Position numbers and translations under genes: made by a program. A DNA stretch of 57,262 nucleotides, taken from assembly GCA_030262895.1 (NCBI GenBank), contig JAJSZW010000007.1:1-57262 (forward strand), written 5' to 3'. Numbering within the stretch: position 1 is the first letter of the stretch; each line of letters begins with the position of its first letter. The stretch is from Deltaproteobacteria bacterium (GTDB taxonomy: Bacteria > Desulfobacterota > Desulfobacteria > Desulfobacterales > ETH-SRB1). Shown piece by piece: positions 24,961 to 32,525 of this stretch. A model generated the notes under the pieces. That model did not search any database. It was not told the DNA's origin and saw nothing but the letters and a program-made list of their open reading frames with translations.

Positions 24961-25944
24961 TTGAAACAGATTGGTATTGTGCTTTCTCTGTTTGTTTTTA
25001 ATATGTTTGTCCTTTTTGGAGCATCCGGCCATGCAGCTCAGAAAAACCCGCTTGTGCTTACCTGTCTTCAATCTACTTATTCCTTTACAACTATTCTGAC
25101 CAAAGGCACATCAATAAAAGTCAGCAACCTGGGTCCGGCAGGATACCCCATGGGAAGACTTGAACGCTATCTTAAAAAGCATGAAAAAGAAGTTAAAGAT
25201 CATGCTGCAAGGGCTGATGCGGTTATTACGATCAGGAGTGTATGGAAACATGACCCACTTTATATCTATGCAAGAAAATGGAATATCAGGATTATTGAAA
25301 TAGATGCATCTATGCCGTTTGACCCCGCCCTCACGGGTGTTTCCATTCTTGAAATTCCGGATAGCTGCCCTCTTTTGCCGGGTACACAAACAGGTAACTC
25401 TCTCCGTAAAGATCATCGGACCATCTCTCCCTATATCTGGCTCAGCCTCTCAAATGCCTCAAAAATGCTCAGCATCATTGCCGGAGACCTGAAACGCCTC
25501 AGCCCAAAAGATGCCGCGGTGATTGACAAAAATCTGGTTAGTTTCAAAAAAGAGCTTTTCAGGCTCAGACTCAAATATGAAAATATGTTTGCAGAACTGA
25601 AATCGCTTGAAGTATTTGGCCTGACAGATGTCTTTCCCTACTTTACAAACGACCTGAACCTCCATGTAGCAGGCTATTTCTTAAAAGATGATTTCCACTG
25701 GACAGAAGAAGATCTATCCAATCTGAAGACAAGACTTCAACAGGACAAGATTAAAGTTGTAATTCACAAATGGGAACCAAAGCCTGAAATAATCCGGGCT
25801 GTAATGGATGCTGGAGCAAAATTGGTAGTGCTCAATTCGATGGATCCGGCTTCAGACAAGAAGGGCAGGATTGACCCTGATGGGTATTTAAAAAGCATAC
25901 GCAACAATCTTGAAATTATTGCTAAGAGCTTGCTTGAAAAATAG
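24961..25944 (+). CDS. Divergent ZnuA-type metal-binding protein (second binding protein)
   Basis: TTG at 24961 has GAGGAG at seven bases and gives MKQIGIVLSLFVFNMFVLFG as signal peptide; the ATG at 24937 lies in a repeat with no ribosome binding site. The 327-residue protein has the cluster A-I fold: WKHDPLYIYARKWNIRIIEID, then SPYIWLSLSNASKMLSIIAGDLKRLSP where the family usually has DPHxWLD, so the third His ligand is replaced by Tyr. LHVAGYFLKDDFHWTEED and VVIHKWEPKPEIIRA follow. A changed ligand set suggests another metal, a chelate, or a carrier role. No separate ATPase or permease goes with it, so it may share the transporter upstream. Confidence 0.75.
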   Translation: MKQIGIVLSLFVFNMFVLFGASGHAAQKNPLVLTCLQSTYSFTTILTKGTSIKVSNLGPAGYPMGRLERYLKKHEKEVKDHAARADAVITIRSVWKHDPLYIYARKWNIRIIEIDASMPFDPALTGVSILEIPDSCPLLPGTQTGNSLRKDHRTISPYIWLSLSNASKMLSIIAGDLKRLSPKDAAVIDKNLVSFKKELFRLRLKYENMFAELKSLEVFGLTDVFPYFTNDLNLHVAGYFLKDDFHWTEEDLSNLKTRLQQDKIKVVIHKWEPKPEIIRAVMDAGAKLVVLNSMDPASDKKGRIDPDGYLKSIRNNLEIIAKSLLEK

Positions 25945-26009
25945 GGAATCGAAGTCAATTCATCAAGCGAAACCCAACAAATTATATGGAAGGGGTTTTC
26001 GTTCAGACA

Positions 26010-26130
26010 CTAGTTATATGTACCCGTTCACGGTTCCAGGCTTCAAGGTTAGAGAACAATGAAGAAATCAAGGCAATCAACCTTGAACCGTTAACTGTAA
26101 ACCGACAACCGTGAACTGTTACTGTTATAT
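26010..26130. repeat. Inverted heptad-type repeat (CGTTCACGGTT / AACCGTGAACTG)
   Basis: CCCGTTCACGGTTCCAGGCTTCAAGGTT on the left pairs with AACCTTGAACC and AACCGTGAACTG on the right, with the extra word AACTGTAAACCGAC between. The same words recur at 31540-31636 and 53680-53711. It may fold as a long hairpin before the FmdE gene. Confidence 0.7.
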
Positions 26131-26152
26131 TTTGTAAAAAGAGGAGAATAAA

Positions 26153-27274
26153 ATGATGAAGAAATTTGCCGGTAGTTTACTTGTTGGATGTATGGTCTTT
26201 TTGTTAATGGAGCTTAATCTCTTTGCCTGTGGATTTGAAGAATACAGAGAAATAAACTATAATAAGGAAATGATCCAGGCCATGAATGCGGTTTTTAATG
26301 CCCGTAACAAGATAGGTCTTGAAAAAGGCGATGAAAAGCTTCTCGCTTTAACCAATGCAGGATACGGCACAATAAACGGAAAAACTACAGAGGCTTTCCT
26401 CGACATAGTGTCAAATGTTACCGCCTGTACTATGGGTACAAAAAGTCTTTTGACAGTTCATACCCCGTTTGCTGAGCCGTTGTGGTGTGCACTATACAGA
26501 AAGGATAACGGCAAACTGATTTTTATCAAATGGAGTGAAAAAGGATTCACACAACAGCAGATTGATATTTCTCAGGAAAAAATTTTTAAATCCCAGGACT
26601 GGAAAAAAGCAGCCTCAGGGATAATCGGCAGTAAAACCCTTTTTTCCGTTGTAACGATTTCTCATTGCTGGGCGGCAGATGTTTCCTGGTCTTTACTGAA
26701 AACAGCCGAATTCCATAATCACATCTGCCCCGGCCTTAATACCGGTTTTATTATAGGGGAATATTTGCAGAAAAAATACCCGCTGCGCAAGGGGGAAAAA
26801 TACATGTTCATAGGCGCACCTCCAGGTTGCTTACTTGATGCCCTCCAAATTATATTCGATACCACAGCCGGAAAATCGGCTGCTTTTTCCAAGGCTGTCA
26901 GTAAACAAAAAATAGAAAAATATTCGCAAGACCTGTGGTTTAAGGATGCCCCTATATCTCCCCTGGCAGTCATAGTCATGCGAGTCAATAAAAAAAGCAA
27001 TTCTTGCGAAGGAGTGGTTCTGGGTGTAGACTGGAAAAGTATATTTGCAGATGCAGGCCGGAATTATCAGGATTTTGCTCCACCTGGAGGAAAAGCAAAC
27101 CCTGTTTATTTCATTTCCAGGGCAAAACTGTCTGTCAAAATGGCCTCTATCAGTATGGCCAAAAAACTGACATACGTAAAAGAGATAAAAAAGTTTTTTG
27201 GGCAGGCAGCTTTGGCCCAAAAGCTTGCAATGGAAGGAACAGACCCCTACGCGGTCATCCAAAGTCTTCAGTAG
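26153..27274 (+). CDS. Secreted FmdE-family protein with N-terminal FmdE-like half-domain
   Basis: AGGAG precedes the start and residues 1-25 form a signal peptide (LLVGCMVFLLMELNLFACG). The C-terminal half has the FmdE signature FHNHICPGLNTGFIIGEYLQKKYPL and the second-half block APPGCLLDALQIIFDTTAGKSAAFS. The N-terminal half (residues 55-130; LLALTNAGYGTINGKTTEAFLD, SLLTVHTPFAEPLWCALYRK) has the layout of the second FmdE half, so the protein looks like a duplicated fold. FmdE was named from formylmethanofuran dehydrogenase operons and its function is unresolved; cytoplasmic members carry a zinc ribbon, absent here. Export to the periplasm is unusual. It ends the plus arm, convergent with a TonB receptor. 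Confidence 0.8.
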   Translation: MMKKFAGSLLVGCMVFLLMELNLFACGFEEYREINYNKEMIQAMNAVFNARNKIGLEKGDEKLLALTNAGYGTINGKTTEAFLDIVSNVTACTMGTKSLLTVHTPFAEPLWCALYRKDNGKLIFIKWSEKGFTQQQIDISQEKIFKSQDWKKAASGIIGSKTLFSVVTISHCWAADVSWSLLKTAEFHNHICPGLNTGFIIGEYLQKKYPLRKGEKYMFIGAPPGCLLDALQIIFDTTAGKSAAFSKAVSKQKIEKYSQDLWFKDAPISPLAVIVMRVNKKSNSCEGVVLGVDWKSIFADAGRNYQDFAPPGGKANPVYFISRAKLSVKMASISMAKKLTYVKEIKKFFGQAALAQKLAMEGTDPYAVIQSLQ

Positions 27275-27294
27275 AGCAAGGATAGGTGTCAGGA

Positions 27295-27339
27295 GTCAGG
27301 AGTCAGAATTTATAACCACGATATATTCTGACCCCTGAC
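27295..27339. terminator. Bidirectional terminator-like hairpin between convergent genes
   Basis: GTCAGGAGTCAGAAT pairs with ATTCTGACCCCTGAC (one mismatch) around a 15-base loop, followed by TCTTTTC. The arm is built from the word AGTCAGG repeated in tandem (GTCAGGAGTCAGGAGTCAG), another heptad-type repeat. Confidence 0.7.
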
Positions 27340-27348
27340 GTCTTTTCA

Positions 27349-29556
27349 TTAGAACTTCCCACCTATGCTGAATATCACCGTAAATGGAGAACCGGCATAA
27401 TAATCGACATCTGTTGCTGTGTCACTCGCATAAATTGCGCCGACATATTTTTCATCAAACAGGTTCTTTACTTCAAACCCAATGCTTGCATGCCTTAACC
27501 ACCAAAAATCTTCTTTTGAGTATTTTATGCCCAAATCGACAACAGTGTAATCATCAACTTCTTCTTTGTTTGCGGCATCGCCGTATCTTTTGTCAACCCA
27601 TCTAACCATGGAACTGATTTCAAAATCGGAAATAGTGTAAATCAGGCCTGATTTTATGACCCAATTAGGAGTATCAGGAAGCTGATTTCCCTTAATCCTC
27701 AAGACTTCGTCTCCTGTTTTAAAGTTGTCGTCAAAACTCATGTCAGTATAACTGGGGTTGAAATAGACAATTAGATTTTTTGACGGACAAAAACTTGTTT
27801 CCAGTTCAAATCCATAAGAAGTCGCATCGCCTACATTTTGATGATAACTGACCGGGTCACCGTCGGCATTAATTACATTTTGATCATCAACGGCTACCAA
27901 CAGGTCATGATGTTTGCTGTAAAAAGCAACAGGAGCTATTGAAAAGTTTTTGCTATGATACCTAAAACTGATATCAAAGTTATCCGATGTTTCCATCTCC
28001 CATTTGTCTAAAATGTCCTGCAATGTCATATTAGCAATTTGAAAAAATGATCTGTTTTTTGCATAGTTTGTGGTAACCGGAACATAAGCATATGGCCTCA
28101 TATAGTTTCTGCCGTAATTAAGGTACATTTCACTGTTTTTGTTAAATTCCCAGCCAATGCCCGCTGTAGGAAGAAACTCATCATAATCAACTGCTTTAAG
28201 ACTGATATCAGGGTTCTCTGCGGAAAGGTCTGATTTGTATCCCGTACTTGCCGGTTCTTCATAATAAAAATATTTTAGTCCTGCCTGAAATTTAAATTTA
28301 TCCAGTCTGCCGGATATCTTGGCATAAGGACTGTGAATCTCACCATCTCCGTCATTTTTTGCATAATAAGGATATCCTTTGCTCTGTAATCCGCCGGCAG
28401 TAGTGACATACTTTTCCACATATTTTTCCAGATTATGCGATTCAAACCAATAACCGGCAGTTATTGTATATGCTGAAAAATCAAAGCTGAGTTCAGGGAT
28501 AACCCCATACCGTTCCAAATTCGTGATCTTGTCCAGTATCCCAGATGTGCTGCCGCCGGGAACCGGAAATTGCGCTTCCCCCTGCTTGTTTGCATCCTCA
28601 TTGGAATAATAAGGTTTCAAAGATAGATTAGCATTTTCAGAAATGGTTAGATTGATGATTGCCATGAGGTCTCTGTTTATTTTTTTCTCACGATTGTAAT
28701 CATAATAATCTGCAGAAGAAAGTTTTGTAGAAAACGATTTATCATAGTAATCGTCTATATTTTTGGCTTCATCATAATTCAGGCTTTGAAAGGAATGTCT
28801 TTCGATTTCATTAAAATTGAAAAAGATATCACAATTAACCTTGTCACCAAATTCCTGACTTAATCCTAATGTGACATGATCCCGAGGACCAAGCTCCCCT
28901 TCTCCTTTCCATTTATCAGCCTTTGAATAAGAATATGAGGCAAAAAATTTTGTTTTTGTCGGCAGCCTACCGGAATCAACCCTTAAAAAGGTCCTCATAT
29001 AATCATCGGAGCCAAAACTTTGACTTATCTCGGCTTCAATCTTGTCTTCCGGTCTTCTTAATTGTAATTCTATCGCGCCTCCTCTATTTCCGGAACCTGT
29101 CCCAAGGTCAGCAGGGCTTGCTCCCTTATACAGGCTGACGCTTTTCAAATTTTGCGTATCAAATATTTGTTCCCGCGCCCCTATCGGCATAATGCCGTAA
29201 TTGGGAATCCCCTCAACCGTCATCCCGATAAACATCTCTTTTAATCCCCTTACGCGTGTATATGAATAACTTAGACCATAAGGGTCAAAACTTTCCACAT
29301 TAGTTCCCGGCAGGATACTTAATGCACTATAAATGCTTGTTTCAGCAGGTGTGCCGAGAAGTTCAAGCCCTTTCTTAGTTACTGAACTTCCTGTATAAAG
29401 AGAATCTCCGGCTTGCCTAGTAGGAAGAATTAATTGGTCCTGCACTGTAATCGTTCCCAATGAATAAACCTTTTTACCTTCATCACCGGCTATGGAATTA
29501 GTTGCCAAAATCAGAAAGAGAATAAATATCGCAGGTAAGATTAGTCTTTTTTTCAT
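27349..29556 (-). CDS. TonB-dependent outer-membrane receptor 1
   Basis: The start at 29556 (MKKRLILPAIFILF) has AAGGAG upstream; the ORF-track start at 29646 is too early. It is 735 residues with a signal peptide, a TonB-box region (KVYSLGTITVQD), a plug domain (ILPGTNVESFDPYGLSYSYTRVRGLKE, SVSLYKGASPADLGTGSGNRGGAIELQL) and a 22-strand barrel ending IFSIGGKF. The plug differs from BtuB/CirA-type receptors and is closer to FecA-like forms. It is the last gene of the long minus-strand cluster. The substrate cannot be named from sequence; the neighbours suggest a metal chelate or tetrapyrrole. Confidence 0.93.
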   Translation of the reverse strand: MKKRLILPAIFILFLILATNSIAGDEGKKVYSLGTITVQDQLILPTRQAGDSLYTGSSVTKKGLELLGTPAETSIYSALSILPGTNVESFDPYGLSYSYTRVRGLKEMFIGMTVEGIPNYGIMPIGAREQIFDTQNLKSVSLYKGASPADLGTGSGNRGGAIELQLRRPEDKIEAEISQSFGSDDYMRTFLRVDSGRLPTKTKFFASYSYSKADKWKGEGELGPRDHVTLGLSQEFGDKVNCDIFFNFNEIERHSFQSLNYDEAKNIDDYYDKSFSTKLSSADYYDYNREKKINRDLMAIINLTISENANLSLKPYYSNEDANKQGEAQFPVPGGSTSGILDKITNLERYGVIPELSFDFSAYTITAGYWFESHNLEKYVEKYVTTAGGLQSKGYPYYAKNDGDGEIHSPYAKISGRLDKFKFQAGLKYFYYEEPASTGYKSDLSAENPDISLKAVDYDEFLPTAGIGWEFNKNSEMYLNYGRNYMRPYAYVPVTTNYAKNRSFFQIANMTLQDILDKWEMETSDNFDISFRYHSKNFSIAPVAFYSKHHDLLVAVDDQNVINADGDPVSYHQNVGDATSYGFELETSFCPSKNLIVYFNPSYTDMSFDDNFKTGDEVLRIKGNQLPDTPNWVIKSGLIYTISDFEISSMVRWVDKRYGDAANKEEVDDYTVVDLGIKYSKEDFWWLRHASIGFEVKNLFDEKYVGAIYASDTATDVDYYAGSPFTVIFSIGGKF

Positions 29557-29620
29557 TTTTTTTATCTCCTTAAACCCTGAAACGAACCACAACAGCTTTT
29601 TGTATGTTCCAAACTTACAC

Positions 29621-30133
29621 TTACGGATGATACCACCAGGGGGCATGCCACCACCAATAAGGATATGGATGATAACGGAATCTTTCTTCTTTTCTGACCT
29701 TGAAGAGATGAATCTCCTTGATAGAGATGAGGGGATAGATATAATCTATCTCCCCCAGAGGCAGGACCCTTTTTCCTGTGATTTCCCCTGCCACTGCCAC
29801 ATCTCGCCCGCGGCTATAAATCTCTGTATCCAAATACCCGTCGTATAGAGCCAGAAACCTCCCATCGGAATCATCCACATCCTTTGGCCTTCCCTCTATG
29901 TCCGCCGGTTTTTGAAGTATCTCAATCAGGGTCCCTTCTTTTGTGTTCTTGGAGCCGAGAATTATTCCGCTGATAAGAACCGTCTTCCCCTTATGGGCAT
30001 CCGGATCCTTGATAACCTGCTTGAAGGTTATATCCGGTGACAACTCTCTTCTTAATTCCCTGGAAATCAAAGGGACGCAGCCGGCAAAGATTAAAAGAAG
30101 GAACATCAATAAACAGGCGATCTTTCTCATCAC
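29621..30133 (-). CDS. Slp-family outer-membrane lipoprotein
   Basis: The lipobox LLLIFAGC is at residues 12-19, followed by VPLISRELRRELSPDITFKQVIKDPDAHKGKTVLISGIILGSKNTKEGTLIEILQKP, the Slp signature. The 170-residue protein ends with an aromatic and His-rich tail (RYHPYPYWWWHAPWWYHP) that could bind a metal or stick to the membrane. Its first base abuts the last base of the APC permease stop, so the two are translationally coupled. The family role is vague (starvation-inducible lipoprotein); the link to metal uptake is by context only. Confidence 0.85.
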   Translation of the reverse strand: MMRKIACLLMFLLLIFAGCVPLISRELRRELSPDITFKQVIKDPDAHKGKTVLISGIILGSKNTKEGTLIEILQKPADIEGRPKDVDDSDGRFLALYDGYLDTEIYSRGRDVAVAGEITGKRVLPLGEIDYIYPLISIKEIHLFKVRKEERFRYHPYPYWWWHAPWWYHP

Positions 30134-31522
30134 TTAAGTCTCCTTTCCAACGCTCCTGTTTTTTCTTCTAAAATATGAGTAAATTAAAATGCCTAATCCT
30201 ATGGTTCCTAATCCGAACAAAGAGGTAATCGGCCTGCTTTTTATGCAAAAAAAGATAATCCACAAGTTGCCCAGGATAAACAGCAATGGAGTTACTGGAT
30301 ATCCGAAAGTCTTATAACTACGCTTTAGATCAGGCTTTTTTATCCTGAGGAGCATCATTCCAACTACAGTCAACATGGCGCACAGTGAAAGCGTAAAGCC
30401 GATATATAAAAGAAGCTTATCAAAGGATGCGGTAATAACCATGATGATGGCAATAACCGCTTGCAGCAAGATGGCAAATACAGGCGTCTGGCGAAGGGTA
30501 TTGACCTTGCCGAAAAGCTCAAAAAAAACACCGTCTCTTGACATGGCGTAATAGACCCTTGGTCCGGCCATGATCATAGCGCTTAGAACCGATAGAATGC
30601 CTATAGCAATAGCTCCGCTGAAATATCTGCTGATATTATCGCCAAACAGAGAAACAGCGGATTTTGTTCCGACTTCAAGCACTCCGCTCATCTCGCCCGG
30701 CGATAGCGCATAGATATAGACGATATTTAAAAGAAGATATAAACAGACTACCAGGGCTGTGCCGGTAAAAAGAGCAAGCGGAATATTTCTAGTAGGATTT
30801 TTTATCTCACCTCCAAGATAAGCGGCAGCATTCCATCCGCTGTAGGCAAATGTGATAAATATCAGTGAAATAGCAAATTTATCCTGGAAAATTAAACTTA
30901 TCTCCAGGCCTTGGGAAAAATTTTCTGTTGAGCCATTACCCATGCAGAAACCTGCCGTAACAAAAACAATGATAAGACCTATTTTGAACACAGTCAGGCT
31001 GTTTTGCACTCTGGCGCCTAAAAAAACGCTGTGATAATGAATCAGCGAAAATATAATTATAACAGTTATTGCCAGCAGGGTAATCGGGGATATTGCAAGA
31101 ATGCCGATTTCCAGGAAAGGAGCGGTGAGTTTTGCGCTAAACGAAACCGGCAGGATGCGGAAAAAATATGTGGCAAAGGCAATTGCTGCTGCTGCAATAG
31201 GGGCTGAAAATCCGACAATTAACGATATCCAGCCCGAAAGAAAGCCCATGCCTTTGCCAAAGCTTTCTCTCAAAAACACATATTCTCCGCCTGCTCTGGG
31301 GAACATAGCGCCCAGCTCTCCGTAACAAAGCGCCCCACACAGGGCAAAAACGCCCCCGACAAGCCAGCATAAAAGCATTGCCTGAGGATTGCCGAGCTCT
31401 TCCATGATGAACCCGGAAGTAGTGAATATGCCGGTTCCCACCATATTGGCAATCACCAGAATCGTTGCGGAAAAAAGACCGATTTCTCTTTTCAGATGAT
31501 GGTTGTTCAGTATATCTTTCAA
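30134..31522 (-). CDS. APC-superfamily amino acid/polyamine permease
   Basis: The 462-residue membrane protein has 12 predicted helices. The family motif ATILVIANMVGTGIFTTSGFI is in helix 1, GGEYVFLRESFGKGMGFLSGW in helix 3, and FAYSGWNAAAYLGGEIKNPTRNIPLAL around helix 6. The helix-1 substrate motif NMVGTGIF fits amino acid transporters such as LAT/YfnA type. It sits inside a cluster of envelope metal-uptake genes, so it may import an amino-acid-like chelator or a breakdown product; that is inference. Confidence 0.9.
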   Translation of the reverse strand: MKDILNNHHLKREIGLFSATILVIANMVGTGIFTTSGFIMEELGNPQAMLLCWLVGGVFALCGALCYGELGAMFPRAGGEYVFLRESFGKGMGFLSGWISLIVGFSAPIAAAAIAFATYFFRILPVSFSAKLTAPFLEIGILAISPITLLAITVIIIFSLIHYHSVFLGARVQNSLTVFKIGLIIVFVTAGFCMGNGSTENFSQGLEISLIFQDKFAISLIFITFAYSGWNAAAYLGGEIKNPTRNIPLALFTGTALVVCLYLLLNIVYIYALSPGEMSGVLEVGTKSAVSLFGDNISRYFSGAIAIGILSVLSAMIMAGPRVYYAMSRDGVFFELFGKVNTLRQTPVFAILLQAVIAIIMVITASFDKLLLYIGFTLSLCAMLTVVGMMLLRIKKPDLKRSYKTFGYPVTPLLFILGNLWIIFFCIKSRPITSLFGLGTIGLGILIYSYFRRKNRSVGKET

Positions 31523-31539
31523 TTCAATATCCTTTTAAA

Positions 31540-31636
31540 GTTTACGGTTAACAGTTTACGGTTAAAATGCTTCAGTCGTTGCATAGTTCATTAAAAAAAA
31601 CCGTAAACTGTAAACCGACAACCGTGAACTGTAAAC
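31540..31636. repeat. Inverted heptad-type repeat (GTTTACGG / CCGTAAAC)
   Basis: GTTTACGGTTAACAGTTTACGGTTAA is followed 35 bases later by AACCGTAAACTGTAAACCGACAACCGTGAACTG. The arms pair over more than 20 bases. The words match those at 26010-26130. It lies between the methylase-like gene and the APC permease and would be transcribed. Confidence 0.75.
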
Positions 31637-31640
31637 ATAT

Positions 31641-32513
31641 TTACTTTGCACATTCTCCGATTATCAGGAGACCAATCCACGTTTCATCAACCTTCTTTAG
31701 ATCATCAAGAATTGTCCCCAGCGTACTCCTCAATACCTGCTCTTTTTCCGAATAGCCCGCATAATAGACTACAGCCATGGGAAGTTTGGGCGGATAGTAT
31801 TTTTTAAATTTTTCAACAAGTTTATCTATTGAAGAAAGCGCCATGTAAAAGACCATTGTTGTCTCGTATTTTGAAATATCTCTTAGTATTTCATCCCCTT
31901 TTTCATAGAAATCTCCGAACAAGGAAGATGGCGCTGTTAACATAACGAATTTTGTATTTTCCCCTGTCATAGTCCTTTTCAAAGCAGCGCTTGCAGCATT
32001 GAATGCACTCATACCGGGAATGACCTCAAAGTATTTATCATCAAATCCATTTAACAGCCGGTGAAGAGATGGGCCATAAACGCATGGATCGCCTCCGTCC
32101 ATCATCACTACTGTTTTGCCTGCCTTAATTTGTTGCAATACAAAATCCTGAACCTTTTTTGTTTGATTTTCAACTTGTTGAAGCCATTTTTTATAATTTG
32201 TTTTTTTTAATTTTTTTGCTTCTTTTCCATATATTCCTTCCCAGGGATTAAAAGCTACCTTTTTCGGATCTATACTTTTGCCGAATCTCTCAAACTTTTT
32301 AGGCATTCCCGGGGAACATAGAATGACATCCGCCTTTTCAATTACAGCAAGGGCTCTTGGAGCTGTGAGATCGGGCCCTGCCGGCCCCATTCCCACTACG
32401 TAAAGTCTCCCTTCCTCTCCTGCATAACTGACAGATACAATAAAACAAATAATCAGAAAAAAAACTGGTAATGCCATCTGATACTTTAATCTTGCCCTTA
32501 TTTTTCTTTCCAT
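31641..32513 (-). CDS. Exported tetrapyrrole-methylase-family protein (CbiF/CobM-like), copy 1
   Basis: The 290-residue protein begins with a signal peptide (MALPVFFLIICFIVSVSYAGEE, cleavage likely after SYA). It then has a full PF00590 fold: LYVVGMGPAGPDLTAPRALAVIEKADVILC (motif 1), VVMMDGGDPCVYGPSLHRLL (SAM loop GDPxxYG), FEVIPGMSAFNAASAALKR, and the C-terminal lobe TMVFYMALSSIDKLVEKF, PMAVVYYAGYSEKEQVLRSTLGTI. The order and motifs match precorrin-4 C11-methyltransferases. SAM is not expected in the periplasm, so it may bind a corrinoid or other tetrapyrrole instead of methylating it. It is 12 bp downstream of TonB receptor 2. Confidence 0.85.
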   Translation of the reverse strand: MERKIRARLKYQMALPVFFLIICFIVSVSYAGEEGRLYVVGMGPAGPDLTAPRALAVIEKADVILCSPGMPKKFERFGKSIDPKKVAFNPWEGIYGKEAKKLKKTNYKKWLQQVENQTKKVQDFVLQQIKAGKTVVMMDGGDPCVYGPSLHRLLNGFDDKYFEVIPGMSAFNAASAALKRTMTGENTKFVMLTAPSSLFGDFYEKGDEILRDISKYETTMVFYMALSSIDKLVEKFKKYYPPKLPMAVVYYAGYSEKEQVLRSTLGTILDDLKKVDETWIGLLIIGECAK

Positions 32514-32525
32514 TTTTACCTCCTC

